Origin: Legionella sp. PC997
Lineage (GTDB): Bacteria; Pseudomonadota; Gammaproteobacteria; Legionellales; Legionellaceae
Assembly: GCF_014109825.1 (NCBI RefSeq)
Contig: NZ_CP059576.1
Span: 419,001 to 483,000 of the forward strand
Reading direction: 5' to 3'
DNA: 64,000 bases
The notes below the pieces were generated by a model. The model made no database searches. It had not been told where the DNA came from and worked only from the letters and a program-made list of their open reading frames with translations. Of this stretch, positions 48,601 to 56,433 are shown piece after piece. Within the stretch, counting starts at the first letter, position 1, and each line of letters opens with the position of its first letter. A program made the position numbers and the translations under genes.

Positions 48601-51600
48601 CTGCATGTAAATTGCACGTCCCATAAATTTTAGGAGCTAATACCTTGGCTACTTCGGAAATGGTTTTATGAACGATAAATCCATCATGGGTAAGGCCGGC
48701 AGCATGAATAATGCCATTAATTCCCCCGAAACGTTCTTTAGTACTTTGAATGAGGGCTTGGACCTCTTCGTAGGATGCTACATCCGCAGCCAGATAAACG
48801 ACAGAGGCATTCTTCTTTTCTAATGCTGCAATTCGTTTTTGATGTTGCTCCGATAGGGTTGAACGACCGGTTAATACGATTTTGGCCTGATAATGCTCTG
48901 CCAAATAGGTGGCGAACAAATAACCAAGTTCTCCCATACCTCCAGTAATCAAATATACCCCTGACTCCTTGAGAGCAGGAAACATTGTTATGGGAGAAGG
49001 AAGCGGTTCATATCGGCGAACATATCGCTGGTTGTTCCCATCGTATCGAACTTCAATTTCATTTTGAGTTAGTTCTGGTGCAAGGAGTCCAAGATCCTGC
49101 AGTTCAATAAAACGACAAGAGATTTTAGATTGTTCTTGATGCAGACTTTTTGCAAAGCCCACTAAAGCACGGGCATAAACACAAGGATTTTTACTAATAC
49201 AAACCAGTTGTATTGGATTTTTGGGCTTTAATTGGCATATTTGGCGTGTTAGCGTTTGGAGAAAATAATAGGTTCGCTCTAAATTCTTTTGAATCGAATC
49301 AATTTCTGTAACTGAATAAGGCTCCTTATTGGAATCGTCCAGGGCAATAACAATACATTCCCGAGGTGAGTCGATTAATATGTCTGTACTATAAGGATCA
49401 GTCACAAGTTGGCATGAGACCGTGGGAGCTGATACATGCTCCTTAATGGATTGGATTACTTGCGGGTTATTCCCTAAAATCAGGATGGATTCCGGAGACT
49501 TTGTTGAGGAACATAGGGATTGAATGCTCCATTGGGAAGAATAATAGGCTACCCTTGCCTCAGGTTTAGGAGATGCAGGCACTGCGCATAAGGTAAATCC
49601 CGTAATAATTAATAAGAGTGTTCCCTCTGTATCAGTCACTTGAATATTAAATACAGGCATGTGCTGATTATCTACAGCAGAAATCAAGTTGGCCCGGACG
49701 TAACATGTTTTGGTTAAAGCCTTGTAAATATCAATTTGTGTTATGGAAAAAGGCAGGTAGAGTAGGTCGCGATTTCTAAGTAATACCTGGGTAGTCTGTA
49801 AAATCCCATCGAACAAAGCAGGATGGAGCACAAATTCATGGTCCTTAAAAGGAAGAATTGCGGGAAGGGTAAGCTCGGCCAAAAGATTATTGTCATCAAA
49901 ATTTAGGGTTTCAATAACCTGAAAAGCTGGACCGTAGAATATCCCTACCTGTTTAAAATAGGCATAAATTGCATCAGGTTCCTGAGTTTGGTCCAATGCT
50001 GATTTTAACTCCTGAATGTTAAGTCCGATGTGGGGGGCCACAGGAGCGCTCTCCGCACAATAGATAGAGCCACTCATATAGGAAATAGCGTGCTCTTTAT
50101 CAGTTAACACAAACGATACCCAATCGCTTTCAGGAGCTAGATGAACATGCAGAGGATTGGACAAATCCGGAGTTTTTATTGGTTTTTTCCATATTATATT
50201 ACTTAAGGTGAGTACGTGCTGATTGTTTGAAGCCAGACTTGCAGCAACACGAACCATCTCTAAACACACAGCACCAGGTAAGACCGCTTCATCATGTAAC
50301 TGATGATCGTGCAAATAAAATTCATTTCCTGAAAATTGCTTACTAAAAACCGATGCCGAAAACGTAGACCTATTTTCATCGATCAATGGATGGATACTTT
50401 GATGCGTCTTACTTTTAAGCTCCACCCAATGTGATTCTCTGGCGAAGGGATAAGTAGGGAGCGATATTTTTTCCTGATAATTCCCATAGATGGTACGCCA
50501 ATCGATGGGTTTGCCTTGTAAATACATACTCTGAATTTGTTTTAAATCAGCAGCCTGCTCATTGGTATTGGATTGTGCTGCTGCGAGCAGATATTGGTCG
50601 ATATCTTCACTGGATGAAATAGAATTCAAATAGTCCTTTAACTCATCAATCGTCGTCACTATCACGCAAAAACGCTTGGGAAAATGTTGCCGTCCCGCAT
50701 TCAAAGTGTAGCTGAGAGAAGCTAAAGAAGGAGCATTTTGTTGTCGATCCAACCATTTAAGCAGCTCAGCCGCTCGTTGCTGCAATGCAGATGTCGTGAG
50801 TGCAGATAAGCTAATTAGGTAAGCAGAGTTTTGAAATAAGCTTTGGACGCGCTCTGGACTCTCTTCAAGAATAATATGGGCGTTGGCGCCGCCAAACCCA
50901 AATGAACTTACTCCCGCTCTTCTAGGATTGTTCGCTGTTTTGGGCCATTGGGTCGGCTGATTCACGAGATAAAATGGGCTGTCCTCAATTTCAATATAAG
51001 GATTTAATTCATTTAAATGTAAATTAGCGGGTATCAGTTCATGATGCATTGCAAGTAAAGTTTTAATGATCCCCGCAATTCCTGCTGCAGATTCCAAATG
51101 ACCAATGTGGGTTTTCACTGCTCCTAAACCGCAATAGTGCTTGGGTAAGGATTCAACCTGTTGTTCCTCAGCCAGATGATGGAATGCTTTTTTTAAACCA
51201 TTGATTTCAATGGGATCCCCCAACGGCGTTCCAGTCCCATGGGTCTCGATGTACTGAATGCTGTGGACAGGGATTTGCGCGCGCTGACAAGCAGTGATGA
51301 TCACCTCTGCTTGTGCATTGGGATTGGGCGCGGTAAGCGTATTGACATGTCCGCCATGATTGACTGCAGTTCCCTTAATTATCCCGTAAATATGGTCGCC
51401 ATCGTCTAAGGCCTGAGTGAGTTTTTTCAATAAAATAGCGCCCGCTCCTTCACCACGTACATATCCATTGGCACCTTTATCAAAAGTTTTGCAACGCCCA
51501 TCCTCACTTAACATTCCCGCTTGATTGGCAGCAATAAATGAATTGGGAGTGATTAATATATTCACTCCGCCTGCAAGGGCAAGATCGCAATCACCATGTA

Positions 51601-54085
51601 AAAGCGCTTGGACTGCTTGATGAACAGCAACAAGGGAACTGGAACACGCTGTATCAATGGTCTCGCTCGGTCCGCGCAAATTTAAAATGTAGGAAATACG
51701 ATTGGCAATCATGCTATTCATCGTACCTGTTGTAAGATAAGCATCCATAACTTCATTTTTTTGCAACAGTTCGGCGTAATCATGATTAAATACACCCACA
51801 AACAAACCTGTTTTCATTGTGGCTAGAGTTGAGGGACTGTATCCAGCATCCTCAATTGTTTTCCAAATGGTCTGGAGAAATACGCGTTGTTGTGGGTCAA
51901 TTAACTCCGCTTCGCGGGGCGAGATATTAAAAAAAGTTGCATCAAATTGATCGATATGATCAATAAAACCACCCCATTGTACAGTTAAATCATGCCAGTT
52001 CCAGCGTGATAGAGGTACTTCACTGATGCAATCTTTACCCTGTAATAAATTCTCCCAAAAGGCATCAAGATCAGGCGCTTGAGGGAAAACACCGCTCATT
52101 CCGATAATAGCAATATCATTCGATTCAGCAGATACTGGTGTTTCCTTGTTAAACATGTTTACAACCCCAGGGCCTGCTAATAAATCGGTATAAAATTCTT
52201 CCAGAGTGGCATATTCATACAATGTAGCTGGAGATAAGGTTAGTTGATAGGCTTCATTGAGGATCGTAGTGAGGTGAATGATATTAATGGAATCGAAAGA
52301 ATAACGGCTTAAGGGTGCATATAAGTCGATGTCGTTTTCATCTATGTTCAGTACATTGGCTACTAAAGTGATGAATTGATCTTGCCCACGATGATTTTTA
52401 TTGGAGTTTGCTGAGGTGTGCTGTGAAAAATTCTGAGCTAAAACTGCAAGATTGTGTTCATTATATAATGATTGAGCTTTTTTTCGTTGTAATTTGCCAC
52501 TACCGGTTTTAGGAAGGGCTCCCTTAGGACTAAAAACTACTTCATGAATATCTACACCATGATGTTTGGTGATTGCATGACGAATGGCATTTTTGATCTC
52601 AGGCCATAGTGATTGAGGTGTTTCTTCTCCCAACTCCTGTACGATAATGATTTTTTCTTTGTTGGCAAATTCTGTAGAAAAGGCGACTTGGGGAAGTGTT
52701 ATTTTGAACGGAGAGAGGGCATGGGCCACCGTGATTTCCAAATCGAGAGGATAATATTTCTTGCCATATACCACGAGGACCTCTTTTAATCTGCCGGTTA
52801 AATAGATTTCATCATCTTGAATCAACCCAAGATCACCCGTTCTGAAGTAATGGTGATCGATGCCAGGAACGGTTGCATGAAACACTGCTTGTGTTTCATC
52901 AGGACGTCTCCAGTATCCCTGAGCGAGTGATTTGCCGGATAACCAAATTTCACCCGTTTCTCCAGCTGCAACGGGACGTTGTGTTTCAGGATCCACAACA
53001 AGTGCCTGTAATCCGTGCAATAATTTACCGCTGCTGACTAATCGTCGTTGATGATTTGTATCGTTTTGTTGGATCAATGAATGCGGTTCCGAGCCAAAAG
53101 AGGTTACTGCAATTGCACCTGATAATTCGGACATCCCATATGCGGAACAAAACTGCTTTAATGAAAAACCGCAGGAGCCAAACTTAGTAGAAAAATCAAT
53201 AAGGGTTTGATATTGCACAATATCGCCCCCATTAATTGCGACCTTCCAGTGTTTTAAATTGAGTGCTGCAATTTCTGTTTCTTTGATATCCCGTACGCAA
53301 ATATCATAACCAAAGTTGGGGCAACCACTATGGGTAACTCGATAGGTTGAAATAGCGGATAACCAGGTAATAGGTTTATTAATGAATGCAGCTGGGGGAA
53401 CGATAATTGCTTTGGTTCCGTGATATAGCGGTACTAATATTCCACATACCAGTCCATACACATGGGTATGAGGAGCCCAGGTCAAGGTGATGCTTTTTTT
53501 CGTGTAATGCCAAACTTTAATCGTTTCTTGCAAACTATGCTGTAAATTTCCATGCGTGATGATTGCGGCTTTGGGAGTCGAAGTTGACCCTGAGGTATAT
53601 TGTAAGTAGGCTACGGTGTCGTCAGTAATAGGAATTGATTGATAATTTGTTACAGACTTAGTTTTAATTGTATCCGTAGTCAGTATCGGTACTTTTCTCT
53701 TTAGAATAGTTTTAATACCTGAGTGGAACGAAGATAAGCTTAAGACTGCGGCAATATCAGCATCTTCTGCAATACTGTTTAGGAATGCCTCATGTTTGGC
53801 AAATTCATCTTTTTTAGGGCAGGATATGGGTACGGCAATAATGCCAGCATACCAACACCCAAGCAAACTTGTTATAAACTCAACCCCTGTGGGGTAAAGA
53901 AGAATGACGCGTTTGCCAGTCATTTTTTTGGTTTGTAAATGGACGGCAATTATTTTTGCCTGGTAATCCAACTCCGCTAAGGTAAGTTCTGCTGTTTTAT
54001 GTACACCATCTTCTAGGTAAAGAATTGCTTCTTGATGAGGATTTTTTTGCGCTCTGTTTTGTACTACATTAACAATGTTCTGCAT
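39644..54085 (-). CDS. AT-less modular polyketide synthase (FAAL-ACP plus four modules)
   Basis: Giant assembly-line protein of 4,813 residues. Domains in order: a fatty-acyl-AMP-ligase-like loading domain (about 1-560, P-loop YTSGSTSTPKA near 163); ACP Ser599; module 1 KS Cys814, DH His1261 and Asp1426, KR Tyr1856 (GGMGELG), ACP Ser2006; module 2 KS Cys2250, ACP Ser2729; module 3 KS Cys2968, ACP Ser3464; module 4 KS Cys3713, KR Tyr4578 (GGLGALG), ACP Ser4729; and an acidic docking tail. The DH His motif reads HQLHDEAVLP, with Asp for the usual Gly. I saw no AT motif (GHSxGE) anywhere, so malonyl units must be supplied in trans. The ATG at 54085 follows GGAAG; a TTG two codons upstream is less likely. 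Confidence 0.93.
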   Translation of the reverse strand: MQNIVNVVQNRAQKNPHQEAILYLEDGVHKTAELTLAELDYQAKIIAVHLQTKKMTGKRVILLYPTGVEFITSLLGCWYAGIIAVPISCPKKDEFAKHEAFLNSIAEDADIAAVLSLSSFHSGIKTILKRKVPILTTDTIKTKSVTNYQSIPITDDTVAYLQYTSGSTSTPKAAIITHGNLQHSLQETIKVWHYTKKSITLTWAPHTHVYGLVCGILVPLYHGTKAIIVPPAAFINKPITWLSAISTYRVTHSGCPNFGYDICVRDIKETEIAALNLKHWKVAINGGDIVQYQTLIDFSTKFGSCGFSLKQFCSAYGMSELSGAIAVTSFGSEPHSLIQQNDTNHQRRLVSSGKLLHGLQALVVDPETQRPVAAGETGEIWLSGKSLAQGYWRRPDETQAVFHATVPGIDHHYFRTGDLGLIQDDEIYLTGRLKEVLVVYGKKYYPLDLEITVAHALSPFKITLPQVAFSTEFANKEKIIIVQELGEETPQSLWPEIKNAIRHAITKHHGVDIHEVVFSPKGALPKTGSGKLQRKKAQSLYNEHNLAVLAQNFSQHTSANSNKNHRGQDQFITLVANVLNIDENDIDLYAPLSRYSFDSINIIHLTTILNEAYQLTLSPATLYEYATLEEFYTDLLAGPGVVNMFNKETPVSAESNDIAIIGMSGVFPQAPDLDAFWENLLQGKDCISEVPLSRWNWHDLTVQWGGFIDHIDQFDATFFNISPREAELIDPQQRVFLQTIWKTIEDAGYSPSTLATMKTGLFVGVFNHDYAELLQKNEVMDAYLTTGTMNSMIANRISYILNLRGPSETIDTACSSSLVAVHQAVQALLHGDCDLALAGGVNILITPNSFIAANQAGMLSEDGRCKTFDKGANGYVRGEGAGAILLKKLTQALDDGDHIYGIIKGTAVNHGGHVNTLTAPNPNAQAEVIITACQRAQIPVHSIQYIETHGTGTPLGDPIEINGLKKAFHHLAEEQQVESLPKHYCGLGAVKTHIGHLESAAGIAGIIKTLLAMHHELIPANLHLNELNPYIEIEDSPFYLVNQPTQWPKTANNPRRAGVSSFGFGGANAHIILEESPERVQSLFQNSAYLISLSALTTSALQQRAAELLKWLDRQQNAPSLASLSYTLNAGRQHFPKRFCVIVTTIDELKDYLNSISSSEDIDQYLLAAAQSNTNEQAADLKQIQSMYLQGKPIDWRTIYGNYQEKISLPTYPFARESHWVELKSKTHQSIHPLIDENRSTFSASVFSKQFSGNEFYLHDHQLHDEAVLPGAVCLEMVRVAASLASNNQHVLTLSNIIWKKPIKTPDLSNPLHVHLAPESDWVSFVLTDKEHAISYMSGSIYCAESAPVAPHIGLNIQELKSALDQTQEPDAIYAYFKQVGIFYGPAFQVIETLNFDDNNLLAELTLPAILPFKDHEFVLHPALFDGILQTTQVLLRNRDLLYLPFSITQIDIYKALTKTCYVRANLISAVDNQHMPVFNIQVTDTEGTLLLIITGFTLCAVPASPKPEARVAYYSSQWSIQSLCSSTKSPESILILGNNPQVIQSIKEHVSAPTVSCQLVTDPYSTDILIDSPRECIVIALDDSNKEPYSVTEIDSIQKNLERTYYFLQTLTRQICQLKPKNPIQLVCISKNPCVYARALVGFAKSLHQEQSKISCRFIELQDLGLLAPELTQNEIEVRYDGNNQRYVRRYEPLPSPITMFPALKESGVYLITGGMGELGYLFATYLAEHYQAKIVLTGRSTLSEQHQKRIAALEKKNASVVYLAADVASYEEVQALIQSTKERFGGINGIIHAAGLTHDGFIVHKTISEVAKVLAPKIYGTCNLHAATLNEPLDFLVLFSSVAAVFGNAGQSDYAYANCFLDEFAWEREQQRALGHCFGHTLSINWPLWEEGGLHIAPEYQQALEQNLGIISLSSQQGFTAFLQAFQHNTPNCIVLPGYQQKLMIALQNNAMLNQSTTNQRPVVNANFRNHTENFLRNILAETLKCSSEHIDPQSPFESYGVDSLMIMQLNQRLAREFSELPKTLFFEYRNLADLAEYFMEHYAHQLMSYSSDIGTPMINTVHPLVISPRMPKKTALSQDIAIIGINGRYPEAKDLSTFWHNLYTAKDCIREIPKERWPLEDYFDGDQNNQGKTYSKWGGFLTDVEQFDPLFFNISPREAALMDPQERLFLETAWKTIEDAGYPHEALAGKKVGVYVGVMYGQYQLFGNELTDAHSFVPTNSIFASIANRVSYFFDFHGPSMALDTMCSSSLTAIHLACQSIREGECDMALAGGVNLSVHPNKYLLLSHGKFLARDGHCRSFGEGGDGYVPGEAVGAILLKPLDKALDDGDLIYAVIKGSQLNHGGKTNGYTVPSPNAQAELLVETYQKAHINPNEVSYLEAHGTGTALGDPIEIAGLNKVFSQRPSPCALGSVKSNIGHCESAAGIAAVTKVVLQLQHRTLVPSLFSEILNTNIDWSKTPFRVQQNVSEWLKPGPNIPRIAGISSFGAGGSNAHLILSESPEIQSTPTRNKSHYLLTVSAKTELALNQRLDDLLSWLGQNPFAELEQVSYTLNAGRSHFDCRCAMVVSTLDEAIQIIQQFKAHQHSPLLFVQMNAGQNAANTLIHSSVLPVIMQQLSNPSQYKETLLSLAKLYVEGQNLNWQQIHAGESRKKISLPTYAFAKECYWYSDEGQPASIDNKQTNLALTQNALLDKLHSYLIRQVVKILKITQHKIALEKNLGEYGMDSVHFIELAKKITEYYQIEFTPAVFFTHSSVLSISEYLINQFPQAVAQAHQEVAYLPINIPTIKTRRIVPSETEAVAIIGMQGLFPQSDDLATFWQHLVVGHDLVTEIPKERWDWRDYYGNEAHQSNSKWGAFINNFDQFDAGFFNISAREANLMDPQQRLFLETVWKTIEDAGYDPFALPSQNVGVFAGVEFSEYQTLIAKQQKEHHGFIATGNSHSMIANRVSYFFNFQGPSEAIDSACSSSLVAIHRAVQAIRQGECDLAIAGGVSLILSPDTIVVTGQLGALSSDGRCKTFDKSANGYVKGEGVASLLLKPLKQAQEAGDHIYGVIKASTVNHGGKAQSLTAPNAKAQSELLIRAYTQANFDPDTVSYIETHGTGTALGDPVEVEGLKLAFSSLRTSRTKQNWIGLGSVKTNIGHLEPASGIAGIIKLLLAMSHETLPGILHLQELNPYINLNDTPFTIIKETQAWKRIKNEAGVDIPLRAGISSFGFGGTNAHVVLEEGRPHQRIAENHQAKPYYLITLSAKQQQSLYQKIVDLHQWLNQNKDTISLPSLSFTLNVGRAHFMYRCGLVVSSVDALCHALNLLSNHEIPDYCMMNEGQTCTIQGPVFDEVYQAAIHGLHQPENSDQYRHKLFILADLYTKHYVIDWQQVYLGEKIQRVGSLPAYPFIRQRYWYDQETNVLASPQSLAPVNTKGVMDFSGQTLAYLQQIFAEKLHTSAELIQEDETYEVYGVDSLIGLEITNRLEKDFGTLPKTLLYERNRLNDLAKYFIKNYKDKLSTLLGTNDVMPAPSSLEVEAVKPITSTFKPASPSSQDIAIIGLSGTFPMANSMDEFWHNLSSGQDCVGEVPADRWDYRDYPVLVGGEEHYFPHGGFIPDVDKFDPLFFNISPRDAGLMDPQERLFMQSVWSTLEDAGYTRDKLKRKAKNSVGVFAGVTYNFYPLFIAEEWQKGNRVPLDIQSFSVANRISYFLDVNGPSFVVDTACSSSLAAIHLACESLVRGDCAMAIAGGVNLSLHPSKYHFLGSFNFMSEQGRCASFADGGTGYVPSEGVGSVLLKPLAAAIADNDMIYGIIKGSSMNHGGKTSGYTVPNPNAQAAVILQALKNANIDARTISYIEAHGTGTALGDPIEIRGLQDAFEYYTEDKQFCAVGSVKSNIGHLESAAGVSQLAKVLLQMRHKKLAPTLHSTQLNPFIDFKNSPFYVQQECTDWKPANNVPRRAGVSSFGAGGANVHMIVEEYIPPIKHHYTVPIPYIFLLSALNEDRLTAQVQQMHSYLQQNKHLEHENWLRDACFTLQTGREHMGARFAVIAANTDELLVALANYPHHLGTNTWMNYHAQSNSQSVTQLIRDARYEELVQHWVNGTKIDWEQLYPQQLPHIISLPTYPFTKRRCWIPTKEVEPLPVAQSIIQPVVEPVDDNPVLIDIQDWLYHTKWEKNPPTCHLGVIDTEGTWLIFCEPGSVPFLEQELGTNVGIYCFIGDQFSMIEKNKFTVNASQKSDYEQLFATIHAQHKDNLKGVIYLCPEIATHRQTTPRSLSAESTGLILSLDSADKLLDIDSNKQLCSVYDSKDPAHALLYLLQAIVQHSWPQQLSFCLASQSSQQVSSLDSINIWQHYLWSMTRIFAAEQAKYQALLLDLDVNEGMEHNIKILVKEIGRYQAKENHIAYRAAERYTIRFLPHSEPQNHEIPPAWKAPVAALVTGGLGALGYEVAEFIVTQGTRFVLLTGTKELCSNTVEKNNWIKQLKAKGAQVRYAAVDVANQEQMRQVIMEAEKAWQHSIDGVFHLAGVTTDNVTIAEMDETLWRDVLRVKVHGSLVLHELFLQAPLSCFVLFSSIAAVPHFGMAGLSAYAAANEFMNGLSLYRRSLNLPASSINWVAWSEKGMSHRHNHDAFLDAVGMASLSIKEGIAVFHNLLRINPAEITVCKIQWKKFLQVNTTAKQLDFFIHLVAEYASNMPTTVVSSLTPEEITTLVLNLFASVLGLEVTEIDRESPFQHYGMDSITGIDYTEQLGKHFPDVVAPMDLYRYPTLKQLTDYIMQRVQINIEPSPVPLFKIEEPLDLDQLNEAQLNELLELELKELEQAYE

Positions 54086-54189
54086 GAGCAACTTCCATTT
54101 GCTAAGTCACAGTTGGGTTGCACCATGCTATCAATACTCGCAAATAATGTCATCCTTATCTTGAGAGATATTATTGCAGCTAGTGTATA

Positions 54190-54216
54190 AGGGAGCGTAA
54201 CCCGGGTTTACAACCC
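54190..54216. repeat. Short hairpin resembling the carB-side repeat core
   Basis: AGCGTAACCCGGGTT (54194-54208) resembles AGCGTAATCGGGTT in the repeat at 1791-1872. GGGTT (54204-54208) and AACCC (54212-54216) form a small hairpin. It lies between the phosphodiesterase gene end and the PKS start, so it might also act as a weak terminator. The rest of the 174-base gap presumably holds the PKS promoter, but I cannot place it. Confidence 0.3.
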
Positions 54217-54259
54217 AAGAGAGTCCAGGTTGGCCTCATTTTGCACTGTCGATAGATGT

Positions 54260-56341
54260 TTACCAATTAGTCAAAGCTTCATAGGTATTTGTGGCGTGTG
54301 CTTTTAAAAATTCAGAAAAATCTTTGACATCCAGTGGCTTACTAAAGTAATAGCCTTGCATAATGTAACAACCATTTTCTTTTAAAAATTTAATTTGTTC
54401 TAACGTTTCTACACCTTCAGCCAGACAATCAATATTCATTCGATGAGCCAAAGCAATGGTGTTTATTACAATATTTCTACTATCAATACTGACGTCAACA
54501 TCTTGGATAAAGGTCTTATCAATTTTTATTTTATTGACTTTAAAGAGCTTAAGATTACCAAATTCAGAATAACCAGTACCGAAGTCATCAATGGCTAGGG
54601 AGATCCCCATTTCGGTAAATTTATTAATAATTGGGATGGCGTCGTTTTGAAATGCATTGGACTCTGTTAGTTCAAGTTCAAGAAACTTGGGGGATAGCTG
54701 CAGTTGATTTAAAATTTTCTCGATACGCTCAACCAGATCTTGTTGGACTAGCTGTTTTGCTGACAAATTAACGGACATAACTAATTTAAAGCCGCTGTCA
54801 TGCCATTGTTTCAATTGATGGCATGCGGTGTTTAATACCCATTCACCAATCGGAAGAATCATACCGTTGGCCTCGGCTAAAGGGATAAACTCCAATGGGG
54901 AGAGCAGTCCTAATACAGGATTTTTCCAACGTATTAAAGCCTCGGCACCACAAACTGTTCCCGTTCTTAAATCAATAAATGGTTGGTAATTTAATATGAA
55001 TTCGTGATTTTCAATAGCACGATACAGTTGATTTTCTATATTTAATTGTCTGGAGGCATCGGCAGTAATTACGGTATTGAAAATACGTACGCTATTTCCT
55101 CCACGCTCGGTAGCTAATGTTCGTGCGGCTTCTGCGTGCGTAATCAAGGTATCTACATCGCGGCCATCATTCGGAAATATACTGATACCCACACTTGCTG
55201 TTAAGTTTAATTCTTGTTGGGCAACATACACTGGATTTTCTAATACAACAAATAATTCCTGAGCACTGTCTTCTGCTTCCAGAGAATCAATGATTGGATC
55301 GATTAAAATAACAAATACATCTTTGCGTAATAGAGAAATGAAATATTTTTTATTCTTTTCTGCAAGTTGGGCAAAACGTTGGGCGATGCGGTGAATAATG
55401 GTAGCGGATGCTTGATGACCGATACTATCATTAATTTTCATCATATTGTTTAATGAAAAACAAGCAATGGCAAATTTTTGGTGTTCTCTAACCGCTCGTT
55501 CCGTTATATCCTGAATGTGATCAAAGAGAAAACGTTCATTAGGTAAATCGGTTAATAAATCATGTGTGGCTTGATAGGTTACTAATTTAAGCGATTGTTC
55601 TAATTCTTCAGTGCGTTCTTTAACTCGTTGTTCTAACAAAGTATTCATATCTTCGAGTTTATGGTTCAGTAAAGCATTCTCATAACCCAGACGAAATACT
55701 TTTAAAATGATTCTATTCCCTACAAAGCAAGCCACGAGCATAAATATCCCGAGCACGAAAAAGGAGCCCGTAACCGACATACTTATATGACTCGCCTCAG
55801 AATGAAATAAGTCAATGATTAGGAAGAAATGATATAAAATGGTAGGGGTGAGTAAACAAACAATACTGCTTACACCCATGGTTAAATCAATTGCCGTCGA
55901 GAAGGAAAAACAAATTAGAACAGCAGACAAAAAGATAATGGTGGTCATTCGTTGATCCATTCCATCATCCATAAACAAAATACCAATACTGCTCCATATC
56001 AGACAGATTAAAATAACAAGGTAAAGGAATCCTTTCCGACATTTAAGAATTTCTTCGCGAGTTATATGCTTGTATTCAAAACGAAAAGCCCATAGGACAT
56101 TGAGCAAGTTGGCAAGCACCAAAATAGAGTACCATGAAATGATTAACACAGGTCTGGTTGTACTATAAACCGCTAAAACGTAAAAAAAAGCACCAACAAT
56201 ATTGGCAAATGCACCAAGCTTGACCATGCTGTGAAAGGATTTAGCTGTTTCAAATTCAATTTTTCGATCAATCTCGCGCTGTTCACTGGAAGTTAGTTGC
56301 GGCGTCTCGATAAACTTATGTCCTTTAATGGGCTTTGACAT
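54260..56341 (-). CDS. Membrane c-di-GMP phosphodiesterase (degenerate GGDEF plus EAL)
   Basis: A 693-residue signalling protein. The N-terminus (about 30-215) has six or seven transmembrane helices. A coiled linker (NTLLEQRVKERTEELEQSL) precedes a GGDEF-fold domain whose active site reads RKDVF instead of GGDEF (near residue 339). Cyclase activity is therefore unlikely. The EAL domain looks intact: AEALIRW near 465, VNLSAKQ, ELELTES, DDFGTGYS, KIDKTFIQD and AEGVETLEQ. It should hydrolyse c-di-GMP. The ATG at 56341 follows AAGGAG; the frame is open 7 codons further. It lies upstream of the PKS genes on the same strand, about 170 bases apart, so co-transcription is uncertain. Confidence 0.92.
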   Translation of the reverse strand: MSKPIKGHKFIETPQLTSSEQREIDRKIEFETAKSFHSMVKLGAFANIVGAFFYVLAVYSTTRPVLIISWYSILVLANLLNVLWAFRFEYKHITREEILKCRKGFLYLVILICLIWSSIGILFMDDGMDQRMTTIIFLSAVLICFSFSTAIDLTMGVSSIVCLLTPTILYHFFLIIDLFHSEASHISMSVTGSFFVLGIFMLVACFVGNRIILKVFRLGYENALLNHKLEDMNTLLEQRVKERTEELEQSLKLVTYQATHDLLTDLPNERFLFDHIQDITERAVREHQKFAIACFSLNNMMKINDSIGHQASATIIHRIAQRFAQLAEKNKKYFISLLRKDVFVILIDPIIDSLEAEDSAQELFVVLENPVYVAQQELNLTASVGISIFPNDGRDVDTLITHAEAARTLATERGGNSVRIFNTVITADASRQLNIENQLYRAIENHEFILNYQPFIDLRTGTVCGAEALIRWKNPVLGLLSPLEFIPLAEANGMILPIGEWVLNTACHQLKQWHDSGFKLVMSVNLSAKQLVQQDLVERIEKILNQLQLSPKFLELELTESNAFQNDAIPIINKFTEMGISLAIDDFGTGYSEFGNLKLFKVNKIKIDKTFIQDVDVSIDSRNIVINTIALAHRMNIDCLAEGVETLEQIKFLKENGCYIMQGYYFSKPLDVKDFSEFLKAHATNTYEALTNW

Positions 56342-56433
56342 ATAAGCTCCTTGCTCTATCATAAAATTGACAGAGTCATTTCCTAAACCCCTATATATAG
56401 TATATTACTATTTTATTTTCTTGCTTTGAGTAC

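Noticed and set aside
35770-54085. A cis-acyltransferase PKS with hidden AT domains
   Set aside because: The spaces after each KS are too short for an AT, and no GHSxGE-type serine motif is present; the only GHS motif, GHSFG, belongs to the terminal thioesterase.
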